Origin: Paenibacillus rhizosphaerae | Lineage (GTDB): Bacteria; Bacillota; Bacilli; Paenibacillales; Paenibacillaceae | DNA length: 64,000 bases | Assembly (NCBI RefSeq): GCF_014192015.1 | Contig: NZ_JACHXJ010000001.1 | Span: 62,001 to 126,000, forward strand | Direction of reading: 5' to 3' | Part shown: positions 1 through 9,496 of the stretch, piece after piece | How the letters are laid out: the number at the start of each line of letters is the position of its first letter | How positions within the stretch are numbered: the first letter of the stretch is position 1 | Program-made: the position numbers and the translations under genes | The notes under the pieces: model-generated | Database searches by the model: none | Told to the model about the DNA's origin: nothing | The model's input: the letters and a program-made list of their open reading frames with translations, nothing else

Positions 1-698
1 AAGTAGTCATAAACGTCTTTAGCAGTTATGACATCGAAATGTTCCCTCAACGTTTCTTCCGTAATATTCAGGATCGCGTATTCGAACAGGGAAAGACTTA
101 CTTGGTCAAATTCCGCAAACCCCTCCTCCAATCGAATGACCATCAATGCAATGGAATCATCCGTTCGGAATGGCAGATTCATAAATTCCGATTTGGTCTC
201 TAACTCGCCATACCCGAACTTTTTTCCTTTGATCAAATCATTAAGAAACAGAGAACGAATAAGCGGCGCTTGTTCTTTTAGAGCAGCAAATACCTTTTGC
301 TGGGAAAATAGCAACTGCCATTCCTCATAAAGCTGATCTTTCATCCTTCTAACCGCATTTAGGATATCTTCATCACTTGCTGGTTTAATGACAAATTCCG
401 TTACTTGAAAGGACATGGCTTTTTTAGCATACTCAAAGTCCGCGTAACCTGAATGAATTATGCATTTAGTCCTGCTGTTGGCTTCTCGAATCTTTTCAAT
501 AAGCTCAAGCCCACTAAACTCTGGCATCCGGATATCGGTGATTACAATATCAATCGGATGTGTGTTCAAAAGCTCCAGTGCATCATTGCCTGAATAGGCA
601 CGGTAAACATGCTGGATATCAAGCTCATCCCAGGGGAGTAGTTCTGCTAATGAATCGGCTACAAGCCGCTCATCATCTACGATTAATAACTGTGTCAT
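1..698 (-). CDS. YesN-like response regulator (REC domain), C-terminus outside window
   Basis: The reverse strand reads from an ATG at 698 to the window edge without a stop. The first residues (MTQLLIVDDE) are a receiver-domain start, with acidic residues DD near 9-10, the phosphoacceptor Asp in the segment ending VITDIRMPE (about residue 55) and the conserved Lys in FVIKPAS (about residue 105). The rest visible is the linker typical of large YesN regulators; the expected AraC-type HTH would lie outside the window. Its start overlaps the stop of the upstream sensor kinase by one base (TGATG), so the two are probably translationally coupled. It likely controls the divergent sugar importer at 2643-6227. 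The family is clear; the target is inferred from position. Confidence 0.9.
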   Translation of the reverse strand, partial: MTQLLIVDDERLVADSLAELLPWDELDIQHVYRAYSGNDALELLNTHPIDIVITDIRMPEFSGLELIEKIREANSRTKCIIHSGYADFEYAKKAMSFQVTEFVIKPASDEDILNAVRRMKDQLYEEWQLLFSQQKVFAALKEQAPLIRSLFLNDLIKGKKFGYGELETKSEFMNLPFRTDDSIALMVIRLEEGFAEFDQVSLSLFEYAILNITEETLREHFDVITAKDVYDY

Positions 699-2449
699 CA
701 TATCCCATCCTTCGAATCGTAGTTTGGCCAGTATAAGGTAAGCTTTAATCCACCGTACGAAGATTGCTCCATAGAGACACCGGCTTCTTCGCCAAATTTA
801 AGAATAAGCCTTTGGGCGACATTCCAAAGTCCGCACATATTGTGATCATTACTTGAGTGCATAATTCTGGCAAGCAGTTCTTCCTGTTCTATCGAAGTTA
901 GACCGGGACCGTTATCCTCAACTGTGATTCGATGGAATTCGTTAACGCTTTCAGCACTTACCTTAATAAAACTCGCTTGACTCCGGTTCGAAATTCCGTG
1001 GACGATGGCATTTTCAACAACAGGCTGAAGAATGAGTCTTGGAATTTCAACGGTGTTCATTGACGGCGGAAGGACAATTTCATAATCCATGTCGTACATG
1101 CGTAGTTTGTGTATCTCTAAATAGCTTTTGATGAGGTTCATTTCTTCCTGCAGTGTTGTCGTAGCTTCGCCCAGTCGTGTAGCGTAGCGATAATAAGCAC
1201 CCAGTTGCAGGGTCATGGAAATAACGGCCTCCTCATCATGGTTTTTAGCGCTATATTGAATAAAATTAAGGCTGTTGTATAAGAAGTGTGGATCTACCTG
1301 AGATTGAAGTTGCTTTAGGGTCGCCTCTTGCAGCCGTATCTTGGATTCATAGACGGTTTCAATGAGCTCCTTAATCTGTGTAGCCATGGTATTAAATTGC
1401 AAGATAAGAAAATAAAACTCATTCCTCGCACGGTATGAAATTTGCGTGGAGAAATCACCTCTTGCTATTGCCCGAGCGCCAGACAACAACTTGATGATAG
1501 GGATTTGCACATTTCGGTAAATGAAGTACGAAACGGCTAGTCCTAGAAAAACAAGAATAATAACGGAGCCCACAAAGATATGGCTGGAGCGATTGATGGG
1601 CGCCAATACTTCGTCGAGCGGCACGTAATCTACAAGATACCAACCTAAGGCACTGGAAAGTTGGTAAGTAACGATGTATTTATTATTTTGCATGACGATG
1701 GTTTCATAGCCTGAAGTGCTCATTTTCGTGTCTAACAAGTGATCGACCATCGTATTGATGAAAGCAGTGTTTGAGCTGGTATTAATAATAGCTTTTTCGC
1801 CAGGCTTGAACAAAAAAGGATCATGGACGTTGCCCTTGTTCTTGAACTGATCGAGGCTTTTGACCAGCTCATAGACCGGAAAAGTAATCTCGGTAATCAG
1901 CTGATAGGATGACAAAGGACGATTAACGGAATAGCGTGGCTCGATAAAATGACGGATAAAATAAGGATGACCATATCTGTAATCCTCAGGAAGCAATTCC
2001 CAGTTTGTGTTCATGTGCTCCTTCAAAAAAGCAGCATCATAGATGACCTTCCCAGATGTCGAAATGGCTTCCTCAGAAATCGGCGAATACACTGCAATTT
2101 GGTTGGTCCACGGCATGGAAGAGCTATTTAAATTTAACTTCTCCAAAATATTCGAAACGACAACCAGTTTATCATAGGGCTCCTGAAATACTTCGTAATT
2201 CAGATAGGATCTTACCGCACTGTCGCGATTCATGCCAAGGACAAAAGTAGACATTTGATTCATGGTCGTATCAATCTGATTCGTCAATAGCGCCAGATAG
2301 GTTTCACTGGAGCGTAAAATTTCGTTGCGGACCACCTTATTACTGGTTTGGTTTGATAAGTAATTTAAGACCAACAAAGGAAGCAACATCATTACAAGAA
2401 TCAAGTTGATCTTGACGAATGTGCTTAACCTATTGTACCTCTCGAGCAT
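698..2449 (-). CDS. YesM-like sensor histidine kinase
   Basis: A 583-residue membrane sensor. The N-terminus has one transmembrane helix (about 13-33), then an extracellular region of some 260 residues (dCache-like), a second helix (about 295-315), a HAMP segment and the His_kinase motif QVDPHFLYNSLNFIQ, whose His is near residue 395. The HATPase domain follows, with NAIVHGI (N box) and DNGPGL (G1 box). The start has a good AGGAGG site. It is co-transcribed with the response regulator at 1-698 and divergent from the importer at 2643, the usual layout for YesMN-type carbohydrate sensing in Paenibacillus. The ligand, probably an oligosaccharide or its binding protein, cannot be read from the sequence. 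Confidence 0.93.
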   Translation of the reverse strand: MLERYNRLSTFVKINLILVMMLLPLLVLNYLSNQTSNKVVRNEILRSSETYLALLTNQIDTTMNQMSTFVLGMNRDSAVRSYLNYEVFQEPYDKLVVVSNILEKLNLNSSSMPWTNQIAVYSPISEEAISTSGKVIYDAAFLKEHMNTNWELLPEDYRYGHPYFIRHFIEPRYSVNRPLSSYQLITEITFPVYELVKSLDQFKNKGNVHDPFLFKPGEKAIINTSSNTAFINTMVDHLLDTKMSTSGYETIVMQNNKYIVTYQLSSALGWYLVDYVPLDEVLAPINRSSHIFVGSVIILVFLGLAVSYFIYRNVQIPIIKLLSGARAIARGDFSTQISYRARNEFYFLILQFNTMATQIKELIETVYESKIRLQEATLKQLQSQVDPHFLYNSLNFIQYSAKNHDEEAVISMTLQLGAYYRYATRLGEATTTLQEEMNLIKSYLEIHKLRMYDMDYEIVLPPSMNTVEIPRLILQPVVENAIVHGISNRSQASFIKVSAESVNEFHRITVEDNGPGLTSIEQEELLARIMHSSNDHNMCGLWNVAQRLILKFGEEAGVSMEQSSYGGLKLTLYWPNYDSKDGI

Positions 2450-2499
2450 GGGATTCCTCCTGACAACAGGATATTTATCTAAATGCTAGATCAAATTTA

Positions 2500-2523
2500 T
2501 TGATAAGTAAAACGCTTTATCAA
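2500..2523. promoter_or_regulatory. Inverted repeat in divergent promoter region
   Basis: TTGATAA and TTTATCAA arms flank a cre-like centre (TAAAACGCTTTA) in the 193-bp gap between the kinase and the importer. It could bind the response regulator or, less well, CcpA. This rests on sequence symmetry only. Confidence 0.4.
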
Positions 2524-2642
2524 AATGGTTAAGATAACATACCTGATGTTCATTTCCTCTACTATTAGCATGACTTCTGACCATGTTAACCTAATTTACA
2601 GATTACTTGAATAAGAAAGACAGATGGGAGATGAGGTTTGAC

Positions 2643-3533
2643 ATGAGACTGAGAAAGAACGCTGTACTCTATTGGATGCTGCTTCCTGGCATGATTCTAG
2701 TGTTTGTTTTCCACTATTTGCCCATGGCGGGGCTTGTGATGGCTTTCCAAGATTTTAAGCCATGGTTAGGTTTTGTTAAATCCCCTTGGGTGGGATGGGA
2801 GAATTTCCAGATGGCTTTTCAACGAGAGGATAGCTTGCAAGTGGTTTGGAACACCTTTTTTATTGCATGCACAAAAATTATTGTTAATTTAGTGGTACCT
2901 GTTGTTTTTGCTTTATTGCTAAATGAGATTAGACATATGGGATTAAAAAAGGTTATTCAAACACTGGTTTATTTACCGCATTTCCTTTCGTGGGTCGTCT
3001 TTGGAGGAATTGTAGGAGACATTCTATCCTCGCAAGGAATTATCAATACGCTAGTTCTTCCCTCACTAGGTTTAGACCCCATCTTATTCCTCGCGGACGG
3101 GAACTGGTTTCGATTTGTTGTCATCGTTTCAGATAATTGGAAGGAATTCGGGTTCGCTACCATTGTATTTCTAGCAGCTCTATCGAATATTGATCCATCA
3201 CTCTACGAAGCAGCCGAAGTGGATGGCGCCAATCGATGGCGGCAAACCTGGGCTGTCACGCTTCCCGCTTTAGTTCCGATTGTGATTGTCGTGGGAACAT
3301 TAGCGATGAGCTCCGTGTTAAATGCTGGTTTTGATCAGATCTTCAACTTGTATAATCCATTGGTCTACGATAAAGGGGACATCATAGATACTTTTGTTTA
3401 TCGAGTCGGACTGCTGAACAGCGAGTTCGGTCTGGGAACCGCTATCGGATTATTCAAATCCGCCGTAGGCTTTATCATGGTCATCATTGCTTATGTGTTG
3501 GCTTCCCGGTTTGCAAACTATCGCATTTTTTAG
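2643..3533 (+). CDS. ABC sugar importer permease, LplB type
   Basis: A 296-residue inner-membrane permease with about six helices. The binding-protein-dependent transport motif, EAAEVDGANRWRQTWAVTLP, contacts the ATPase. I chose ATG 2643 rather than TTG 2607 because GAGATGAGG sits 6 bases upstream of it. The YtcP-type permease starts 10 bases downstream and the lipoprotein follows, giving an importer that lacks its own ATPase gene, as is usual for this family (a shared MsmX-like ATPase is expected elsewhere). The substrate is probably an oligosaccharide containing uronic acid, given the downstream enzymes; that is inference. Confidence 0.93.
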   Translation: MRLRKNAVLYWMLLPGMILVFVFHYLPMAGLVMAFQDFKPWLGFVKSPWVGWENFQMAFQREDSLQVVWNTFFIACTKIIVNLVVPVVFALLLNEIRHMGLKKVIQTLVYLPHFLSWVVFGGIVGDILSSQGIINTLVLPSLGLDPILFLADGNWFRFVVIVSDNWKEFGFATIVFLAALSNIDPSLYEAAEVDGANRWRQTWAVTLPALVPIVIVVGTLAMSSVLNAGFDQIFNLYNPLVYDKGDIIDTFVYRVGLLNSEFGLGTAIGLFKSAVGFIMVIIAYVLASRFANYRIF

Positions 3534-3542
3534 GGGGTTCCT

Positions 3543-4415
3543 ATGTACTACAAAACAAAATCATACCGGATTTTTTACGCTCTGAACATTATTTTACTTA
3601 GTTTGATATCGCTTGCTTGTATCCTCCCATTAATCCATGTCCTTGCCTTGTCATTTAGCAGCGGTTTAGCTGTAAGTGCGAACAAAGTAACTTTTTGGCC
3701 GGTAGACTTTAACTTGGATTCCTACAAGAGAACATTAGGTGACGCTGATTTTCTAGTCGCTTTTTATTTGTCCGTTGCACGCGTTGTACTTGGTGTTGTG
3801 ATCGGGATTGCGGTTACCGTACTTACTGCGTATCCATTGTCAAAGATGGATTCGTTAAAAGGGGGGAGAGTCATTGCGTGGTTCTTTGTTTTCACCATGC
3901 TCTTTAACGGAGGATTAATCCCTTCCTATATCCTCATTCAAAAGCTGCATTTAATGAATACGATCTGGGCTTTAGTACTTCCTGGTGCGCTAGGGGTGTA
4001 TAATATGATCCTCATGCTGAATTTTTTTCGGGCGATTCCTAAGGAGTTGGAAGAGGCAAGCTTAATCGACGGCGCAGGTCACATGACGACGCTGATTCGT
4101 ATTTATTTGCCGATTTCCATGCCTTCGATTGCAACCATTGTCTTATTCGTAGCTGTGGGTCACTGGAACGCCTGGTTTGATGGTCTAATCTACATGCAAA
4201 AAGAGAATTGGCCGATGAGCACCTTGCTGCAAACCATGATTAAGGCGCCGGACCTCAGTCAGCGAACCGTATCGGATGCGGAGATCGTTAACTTAACGGA
4301 ACGCACACTGAAATCGGCAAAGATCTTTATAGGTACCCTTCCAATACTTCTAGTTTATCCGTTTCTTCAGCGCTATTTTGTAAAGGGGATTGTCCTTGGA
4401 GCGGTAAAAGGGTAA
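3543..4415 (+). CDS. ABC sugar importer permease, YtcP type
   Basis: A 290-residue second permease subunit of the importer. It shows several hydrophobic helices and the EAA loop EEASLIDGAGHMTTLIRIYL. The C-terminus (QRYFVKGIVLGAVKG) is characteristic of this subfamily. The AGGGGG site ends 5 bases before the ATG. It lies just after the LplB-type partner, with which it should form the membrane heterodimer. A 117-bp gap with no clear terminator separates it from the binding protein. Confidence 0.93.
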   Translation: MYYKTKSYRIFYALNIILLSLISLACILPLIHVLALSFSSGLAVSANKVTFWPVDFNLDSYKRTLGDADFLVAFYLSVARVVLGVVIGIAVTVLTAYPLSKMDSLKGGRVIAWFFVFTMLFNGGLIPSYILIQKLHLMNTIWALVLPGALGVYNMILMLNFFRAIPKELEEASLIDGAGHMTTLIRIYLPISMPSIATIVLFVAVGHWNAWFDGLIYMQKENWPMSTLLQTMIKAPDLSQRTVSDAEIVNLTERTLKSAKIFIGTLPILLVYPFLQRYFVKGIVLGAVKG

Positions 4416-4532
4416 CTGAAATAAAAGTTAACATAACATATGCGAAGTTAAATAATTCACTCTGTGAACACGTTTGCCATTACTCTACTATAGGGTTGTA
4501 ACAAATTATCAGTTACGAGAGGGGTTAAGAGC

Positions 4533-6227
4533 ATGAGAAAAAAAATGATGATGCTATCGGCGATTCTGTTAGTGATAGCATTAATGGGAACAGCTTGTTC
4601 CAGTGGTGGAGACAAGGGGCAGTCGCCTGAATCGGACGTGGAAAGCAAGGGCTTTACGAACGGGAAGTTCGACCCGCCAATTACGTTGACAACAGTTGGA
4701 TCTGTTGGTTCTAACTACGTATTCAAAAATGGAGAAACCCTTGAAAACAATGTTCATACCAAATGGGTAAAAGACAATCTGGGGATTGATATCAAGTATA
4801 ACTGGGTAACCTCTGGTGATCAGTTCGCGACCAAAGTCAGACTGGATTTGTCGGCAAATAATAAGATGCCGGATGTGATTCATATTTATGATCCGCAATT
4901 GATGAGCGATCTCATTGAATCCGGTAAGTTTATGGATATCTCTAGTGCGTTCGATAAATATGCCTCACCCAAAGTAAAGCAAATATATAATCAAGATCCT
5001 ATGTACTGGGCTCAGGTAACAAAAGATGGCAAACATTACGGTCTTCCCACCCTCTCCAGGGCGCAGCAAAATGATACATTGCTCTGGATTCGTACGGATT
5101 GGCTGAAGAAGATGAACATGGAACCGCCCAAGACGTTTGACGATCTGGAGAAAATCATGGATGGAATGAAGAAGACCGATTTCGGGACGGGGCCTGTGAA
5201 TCCTCCGCTAGCCATAAGTATCAAGGATGCCAATATGCCATTTGTACAGTGGCGCGGGGATGCGAGTTGGATTTTTGGTGGGTATGGTATCATTCCTCAC
5301 TATTGGAACAAGTGGAATGGGGATAAATTAGAGTACGGTTCCGTTCAACCGCAAATGAAGCAGGCGTTAGCTAAAATGCAGGATTGGTATAAGAAAGGTT
5401 ATCTCTCAGCGGATGTTGGATTGATTGATGTAGGCAAGAGCGATGATACGTTCCGGAATCAGAAATCAGGCATTATGACAGGCCCGACTTTCCAAGCTTC
5501 CGTGGTAAGGAGCGCTTTGAATAAGAACAATCCAAATGCTGAAGCGGCTCCGTTCCCGATTCCGGCAGGTCCGTCTGGAAAACCGGGACTCAGAAATACG
5601 ACCGTGCCAGGCGGTGCCTTCTTGATTAACAAAGACTTTAAGCACGTTGATGCCTTCTTCCTCTATATCAACAAAATGTACGAAATAGGTGACCCGCCAA
5701 AGGGCAGCGAATTCGAGAATGGCTATGCGGAAGGCTATGACTACGTCATCAAGGATGGCAAAGTAAGCTCTGTAGAGGCTGACTTCCCAGACAAACAAAA
5801 AGTAAATGTAGCTTCTTATTTCTTGAGCGGTCAACCTTTCGTGGATCCTGAACTTGAATTAAATTCATATGTGAAGCTGTACAACGGAGAGAAACCTTCA
5901 ACACCATTTGAAACGCGGATGTATAACGCAGTTCCCGAATCGGAGCGGAAGGATCCGAAAAATGTACTCGAATGGAAGGCGGCTTATTACACGTTACAGC
6001 AAAAAGACAACACCCTGGCGAACTTGTTCCTGGGGCCACCTACTCCAACCATGAAGTCGAAATGGGAGGCCCTGGTCAAGATGGAAAGTGAGACGTTCCT
6101 CAAGATTGTGTATGGCAAGGCCTCGATCGATGAGTTCGATACATTTGTGGATAAATGGAAGAAAATGGGTGGAGATCAGATAACCGAAGAAGTCAATGAT
6201 TGGTATAACTCGGTGGGTGGTAAATAA
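4533..6227 (+). CDS. Extracellular solute-binding lipoprotein of the importer
   Basis: A 564-residue lipoprotein with a charged N-terminus (MRKKMM), a hydrophobic stretch and the lipobox MGTACSS, so that Cys22 would be lipidated and anchored to the outer face of the membrane. The size (above 500 residues) and the internal pattern (LPDVIHIYD-like segment, WIRTDWLKKMNMEPPKTFDDL) fit the large family 1-type proteins paired with LplB/YtcP permeases. It captures substrate for the two permeases upstream. A strong hairpin follows its stop (6237-6265). Confidence 0.93.
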   Translation: MRKKMMMLSAILLVIALMGTACSSGGDKGQSPESDVESKGFTNGKFDPPITLTTVGSVGSNYVFKNGETLENNVHTKWVKDNLGIDIKYNWVTSGDQFATKVRLDLSANNKMPDVIHIYDPQLMSDLIESGKFMDISSAFDKYASPKVKQIYNQDPMYWAQVTKDGKHYGLPTLSRAQQNDTLLWIRTDWLKKMNMEPPKTFDDLEKIMDGMKKTDFGTGPVNPPLAISIKDANMPFVQWRGDASWIFGGYGIIPHYWNKWNGDKLEYGSVQPQMKQALAKMQDWYKKGYLSADVGLIDVGKSDDTFRNQKSGIMTGPTFQASVVRSALNKNNPNAEAAPFPIPAGPSGKPGLRNTTVPGGAFLINKDFKHVDAFFLYINKMYEIGDPPKGSEFENGYAEGYDYVIKDGKVSSVEADFPDKQKVNVASYFLSGQPFVDPELELNSYVKLYNGEKPSTPFETRMYNAVPESERKDPKNVLEWKAAYYTLQQKDNTLANLFLGPPTPTMKSKWEALVKMESETFLKIVYGKASIDEFDTFVDKWKKMGGDQITEEVNDWYNSVGGK

Positions 6228-6236
6228 GGAAGCTCT

Positions 6237-6265
6237 GAAGCCATGGATGAATCCATGGCTTCTTT
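6237..6265 (+). terminator. Hairpin after the binding-protein gene
   Basis: A perfect 12-bp stem (GAAGCCATGGAT / ATCCATGGCTTC) with a 2-base gap and TTT after it, starting 10 bases past the lipoprotein stop. The short T-run suggests partial termination or mRNA protection rather than a full stop, since the next gene reads the same way. Confidence 0.6.
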
Positions 6266-6296
6266 GAAATTCCACACATCAGAAAGGAACATGATC

Positions 6297-7535
6297 ATGA
6301 ATATATCGGAAAAATTCCCTGTTTATAACGATTACGATCCCTCCATAACGTTCCGTTGCGTCACTCCTGGTGAAGGCCGAGTGATTCATCGATTTTTTGA
6401 TACCTCCCCCTTTAGTCCTTCTGGCCGCTACCTTGGGCTGTTCCGCATGCCCTTCGAAAATCGGAATCCACAGCCGGGGGATGCCGGCGAGGTCATCATC
6501 GTTGATCTTTGGGAAGGTGAGGAACGCATTGTTGCCAGAACGTGTGGCTGGGAGAGCCAGGTTGGCGCGAATGTCCAATGGGGGGCAAGTGACGAGGAAC
6601 TCTTTTACAATGACGTTGATGTTACCACCTGGCAAGCCCGAGGCATCAAGCTGAATCCATTCAACGGGATGACGAAAATGATGGAGACTGGAATTTTCAT
6701 GGTTTCGCCGGATGGAAGGACAGTCGCCACCACCTGTCCGGCCCGAGCGAGGCGGACGCAGATCGGATACGGGGTCATGCTGCCAGACGATCAAGTGCCA
6801 ATAAATACAGGTTTGCCGGACGATGACGGGCTTTTTGTGACGGATACGGAGACGGGTGATGGTCGGCTGCTTGCTTCTATTCGGGTGATGCTAGAGGAAC
6901 TCCACGACAAAGGGAAGCTGAACTTGGACGACTATAGGGAGGGGGAGAGCTACGGTTTTCAGTGCAAGTGGAATCCTCAGGGCACACGATTGCTGTTCGT
7001 GTTACGTACGTTTTCCAAGGATCACAGGATCCGGAAGAACCATGTGATCACGATGAAGAGCGACGGCACGGATATTCAACTGGCCATTCCCTCCCATGTT
7101 TGGGCTAAAGGAGGACATCATATCAACTGGATGCCAGATGGAGAGCATTTGACCATGAACCTAAATATTGATGGACAAGGTTTACGGTTCGTGAAAGTGC
7201 GTTATGATGGCGAAGATTTGCATAAGCTGTTGGACGAGGTGGAGGGCTCCGGTCACCCTACGGTTCATCCGGATGGCATTCATCTGCTAACAGATGCTTA
7301 TTTAGAAGATACGGTGGCCTTCGGCGACGGCACGGTGCCGCTTCGTCTGGTCAATCTGCAGAATGGTAGCGAAAGGGTGCTCGCTCGCGTGCCCACAAAG
7401 CAGCCCTTTGACTTCACGCATCGTGTAGATCCACATCCTGCTTGGGACCGAGGGTTTACTCAATTTGCATTTAATGCCTATGTGGGGGGCACCCGTAGAG
7501 TATTTGTGGCAGATATGACTGGGATCCTTGATTAA
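6297..7535 (+). CDS. Beta-propeller protein resembling oligogalacturonate lyase (PL22-like)/TolB-like
   Basis: A 412-residue protein without signal peptide, made of repeated blades (VSPDGRTVATT, WNPQGTRLLFVLR, WMPDGEHLTMN, VHPDGIHLLTD, HPAWDRGFTQFAF). Such propellers occur in TolB-like proteins and in cytoplasmic oligogalacturonate lyases of PL22, which cleave short unsaturated uronides. HHINW followed by a DGEH blade recalls PL22, but I cannot verify the catalytic residues. I chose ATG 6297 over the upstream ATG at 6243 because GAAAGGAAC lies about 8 bases before it and the longer form would run through the hairpin. It follows the importer and would act on what the importer delivers. Confidence in the fold is good, in the activity moderate. 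Confidence 0.75.
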   Translation: MNISEKFPVYNDYDPSITFRCVTPGEGRVIHRFFDTSPFSPSGRYLGLFRMPFENRNPQPGDAGEVIIVDLWEGEERIVARTCGWESQVGANVQWGASDEELFYNDVDVTTWQARGIKLNPFNGMTKMMETGIFMVSPDGRTVATTCPARARRTQIGYGVMLPDDQVPINTGLPDDDGLFVTDTETGDGRLLASIRVMLEELHDKGKLNLDDYREGESYGFQCKWNPQGTRLLFVLRTFSKDHRIRKNHVITMKSDGTDIQLAIPSHVWAKGGHHINWMPDGEHLTMNLNIDGQGLRFVKVRYDGEDLHKLLDEVEGSGHPTVHPDGIHLLTDAYLEDTVAFGDGTVPLRLVNLQNGSERVLARVPTKQPFDFTHRVDPHPAWDRGFTQFAFNAYVGGTRRVFVADMTGILD

Positions 7536-7583
7536 TGCTGGCTTTCGATGTGGATCCAAATGAAGTCGCCGATAAACAACAAA

Positions 7584-7690
7584 ACGGAGCTCGCGATTTG
7601 CGGCTCCGTGTTCTATCTAATTTAGAAATGAAGAATGGCCCCTAGCGGGAAGGCGGTAGTCTGCTTCCTTGCTCAGGGGCCAATTATTTT
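7584..7690. terminator. Convergent terminator region (two hairpins)
   Basis: First hairpin at 7584-7609: ACGGAGC/GCTCCGT with an inner CGC/GCG stem. Second at 7636-7682: TGGCCCCT/AGGGGCCA with further internal pairing, followed by ATTATTTT. They separate the rightward propeller gene from the leftward AraC gene. Confidence 0.6.
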
Positions 7691-7794
7691 CGGAGAAATC
7701 ACCTTATGATTTTTATTGCACTGATCATTACATCCTCATGGGCATCGTAATTATCGTACTTGCTAGATACTCAAGTGAGCATGTTGACCTGTTG

Positions 7795-8577
7795 TCACTT
7801 CCTCAAATAATCGGATGGATTACATCCCATAACCTGCTTAAACAATCGGCTGAAATAATACACATTGCCGAACCCGGTATGCAAGGCGGCTTCCGTCACG
7901 TTGCATTCTCCACTTAACAACAAATCCTTTGCTTTCCCCAGCTTAATCTGGTTTTGATAATCCAATATAGACTGGCCCGTCACCTTTTTAAAAACCAATC
8001 GAAAGTGAGAGGGACTAAGGCCTGCCATGACCGCCAACTCCTGCACGCTATAATGGCGGCTGTAGTTTTCTTGCATTAGATTGATAATGTTCTCAATTGC
8101 TGGCGTATGTGGGGAGTTGGGGAGTGAGAAGGTACGAGTTCGGATCATATGGTACAGAATTTCCATGATGATGCTGCGGCAATGAAGTAAATAGCCGGGC
8201 TTCTTGCCGGCCCATGCAGGGCCAAGGGTTTGGAACAATTCTATCATCTGGTGAGGGTAAGAAGAAGGATTAACTCCTGAATAAGACGGGGGAAACCCCA
8301 GTTCTCCCGAAGGACTCTCCAAATCGAAGGCAACCATAATAAAGCCCCAGGGTTCTTCAGGATCACTGAAGCCGGAGTGAACCAATCCCTTCGGGAAATA
8401 GAGCAGGTCTCCTTTTTTTATGGTGTAATGTGTTCCTTCAATATTATAAAAAGCTCTGCCCCTTTTATTAATAGCCAGGATATGGTGAGTCTGGTTGCGG
8501 ATTTCTCCAGTTCGCCAAGCGGGGTCGGGTTGTCTCTCTAAAACATAGCTAATATCGGATACGATAAAATTATACAT
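7795..8577 (-). CDS. AraC-family transcriptional regulator with cupin domain
   Basis: A 260-residue cytoplasmic regulator. The N-terminal half is an AraC-type sugar-binding cupin (IKKGDLLYFPKGLVHSG), and the C-terminal ~100 residues contain two HTH motifs ending in the AraC signature (ALHTGFGNVYYFSRLFKQVMG). ATG 8577 follows two in-frame TTG codons and is the likeliest start, though TTG 8583 or 8580 fits the GGGG site about as well. It diverges from the operon at 8758-18001, so it probably regulates it, responding to a sugar or uronate. That role is inferred from position. Confidence 0.88.
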   Translation of the reverse strand: MYNFIVSDISYVLERQPDPAWRTGEIRNQTHHILAINKRGRAFYNIEGTHYTIKKGDLLYFPKGLVHSGFSDPEEPWGFIMVAFDLESPSGELGFPPSYSGVNPSSYPHQMIELFQTLGPAWAGKKPGYLLHCRSIIMEILYHMIRTRTFSLPNSPHTPAIENIINLMQENYSRHYSVQELAVMAGLSPSHFRLVFKKVTGQSILDYQNQIKLGKAKDLLLSGECNVTEAALHTGFGNVYYFSRLFKQVMGCNPSDYLRK

Positions 8578-8757
8578 CAACAAATAACCCCTTTTTCCAC
8601 TTGTTCATATTACTCATTATAACATTCCTCGGACAGGAACGGACATAAGCGAATCGGATAAAAAGAACCTTGTAATGTGCATGGATGAAAAGGCTTTCTC
8701 TGCTTATGATTTTTAATAAGTGATCAACTCATCAATATGGGATATGGAGGTACGGCT

Positions 8758-9465
8758 ATGAATTTGGATGAATTAACAGCATCAAGGGAGCAGCATCAAA
8801 TCGTTAAACTGCCTATCACAGAGAAGGAGCTATGCGATCGTTATGAACAGGTGTTCACCTCTGCCGTGAATGATGTTCTGCGGGAGCTGGGGTATGTCTA
8901 TCAGACGATGCCCAAAGAAATCCTTCCGTTAAGGGAAGACATGAAGGTGGCGGGAATCGCATTCACGGTCAAAGGCTCAAAGAATTTGACGCTGACCAGC
9001 GAAATGGAGCAACGGGCAAAGATGCTGGAGGAGCTCCATGAAGACTCGATTTGCATTTGGGATACAAGCGGCGACGATGAATCTGCCCAATGGGGAGAAA
9101 TCATGACGATGGCTTCGAAACGACGAGGCTGCAGAGGCGCCATTGTGGACGGTGGGGTGCGTGATACAGATAAAGTTCTGGAACAGAATTTTCCGGTATT
9201 CTGCAAATACAGAACTTCAAACGGGATGTTGGGACGCTTTCGTATGATTGGCTGGCAGATGCCGGTGAAGCTTGGGGATGTGTTCGTATATCCAGGTGAT
9301 GTTATCTTTGGTGACATTGATGGCGTCATCGTTATTCCACGGAAGTTGGCTTACGATGTGCTGCTTAAATCGGAATATATTAAGGAAAATGAGAAAGAGA
9401 TCAAGCAAATGATCGTAGACGGTCTGACACCTACGGAAGTTGTAAAACGCGGCGGTTATTTCTGA
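8758..9465 (+). CDS. RraA-like protein (HMG/CHA aldolase family)
   Basis: A 235-residue member of the RraA/dimethylmenaquinone methyltransferase-like fold. It shows the family core GCRGAIVDGGVRDTDKV, with the Arg and Asp that hold the metal and pyruvyl group in class II aldolases of this fold, and PGDVIFGDIDGVIVIP near the C-terminus. ATG 8758 is preferred over ATG 8737 because TGGAGG lies at the right distance. In a uronate cluster with two dehydrogenases, a retro-aldol cleavage of a keto-deoxy sugar acid is plausible. The RNase E-inhibitor role of E. coli RraA is unlikely here. First gene of a long collinear run. Confidence 0.85.
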   Translation: MNLDELTASREQHQIVKLPITEKELCDRYEQVFTSAVNDVLRELGYVYQTMPKEILPLREDMKVAGIAFTVKGSKNLTLTSEMEQRAKMLEELHEDSICIWDTSGDDESAQWGEIMTMASKRRGCRGAIVDGGVRDTDKVLEQNFPVFCKYRTSNGMLGRFRMIGWQMPVKLGDVFVYPGDVIFGDIDGVIVIPRKLAYDVLLKSEYIKENEKEIKQMIVDGLTPTEVVKRGGYF

Positions 9466-9496
9466 TCTTTAATCTATAACGGGAGGAGAGTTATTG

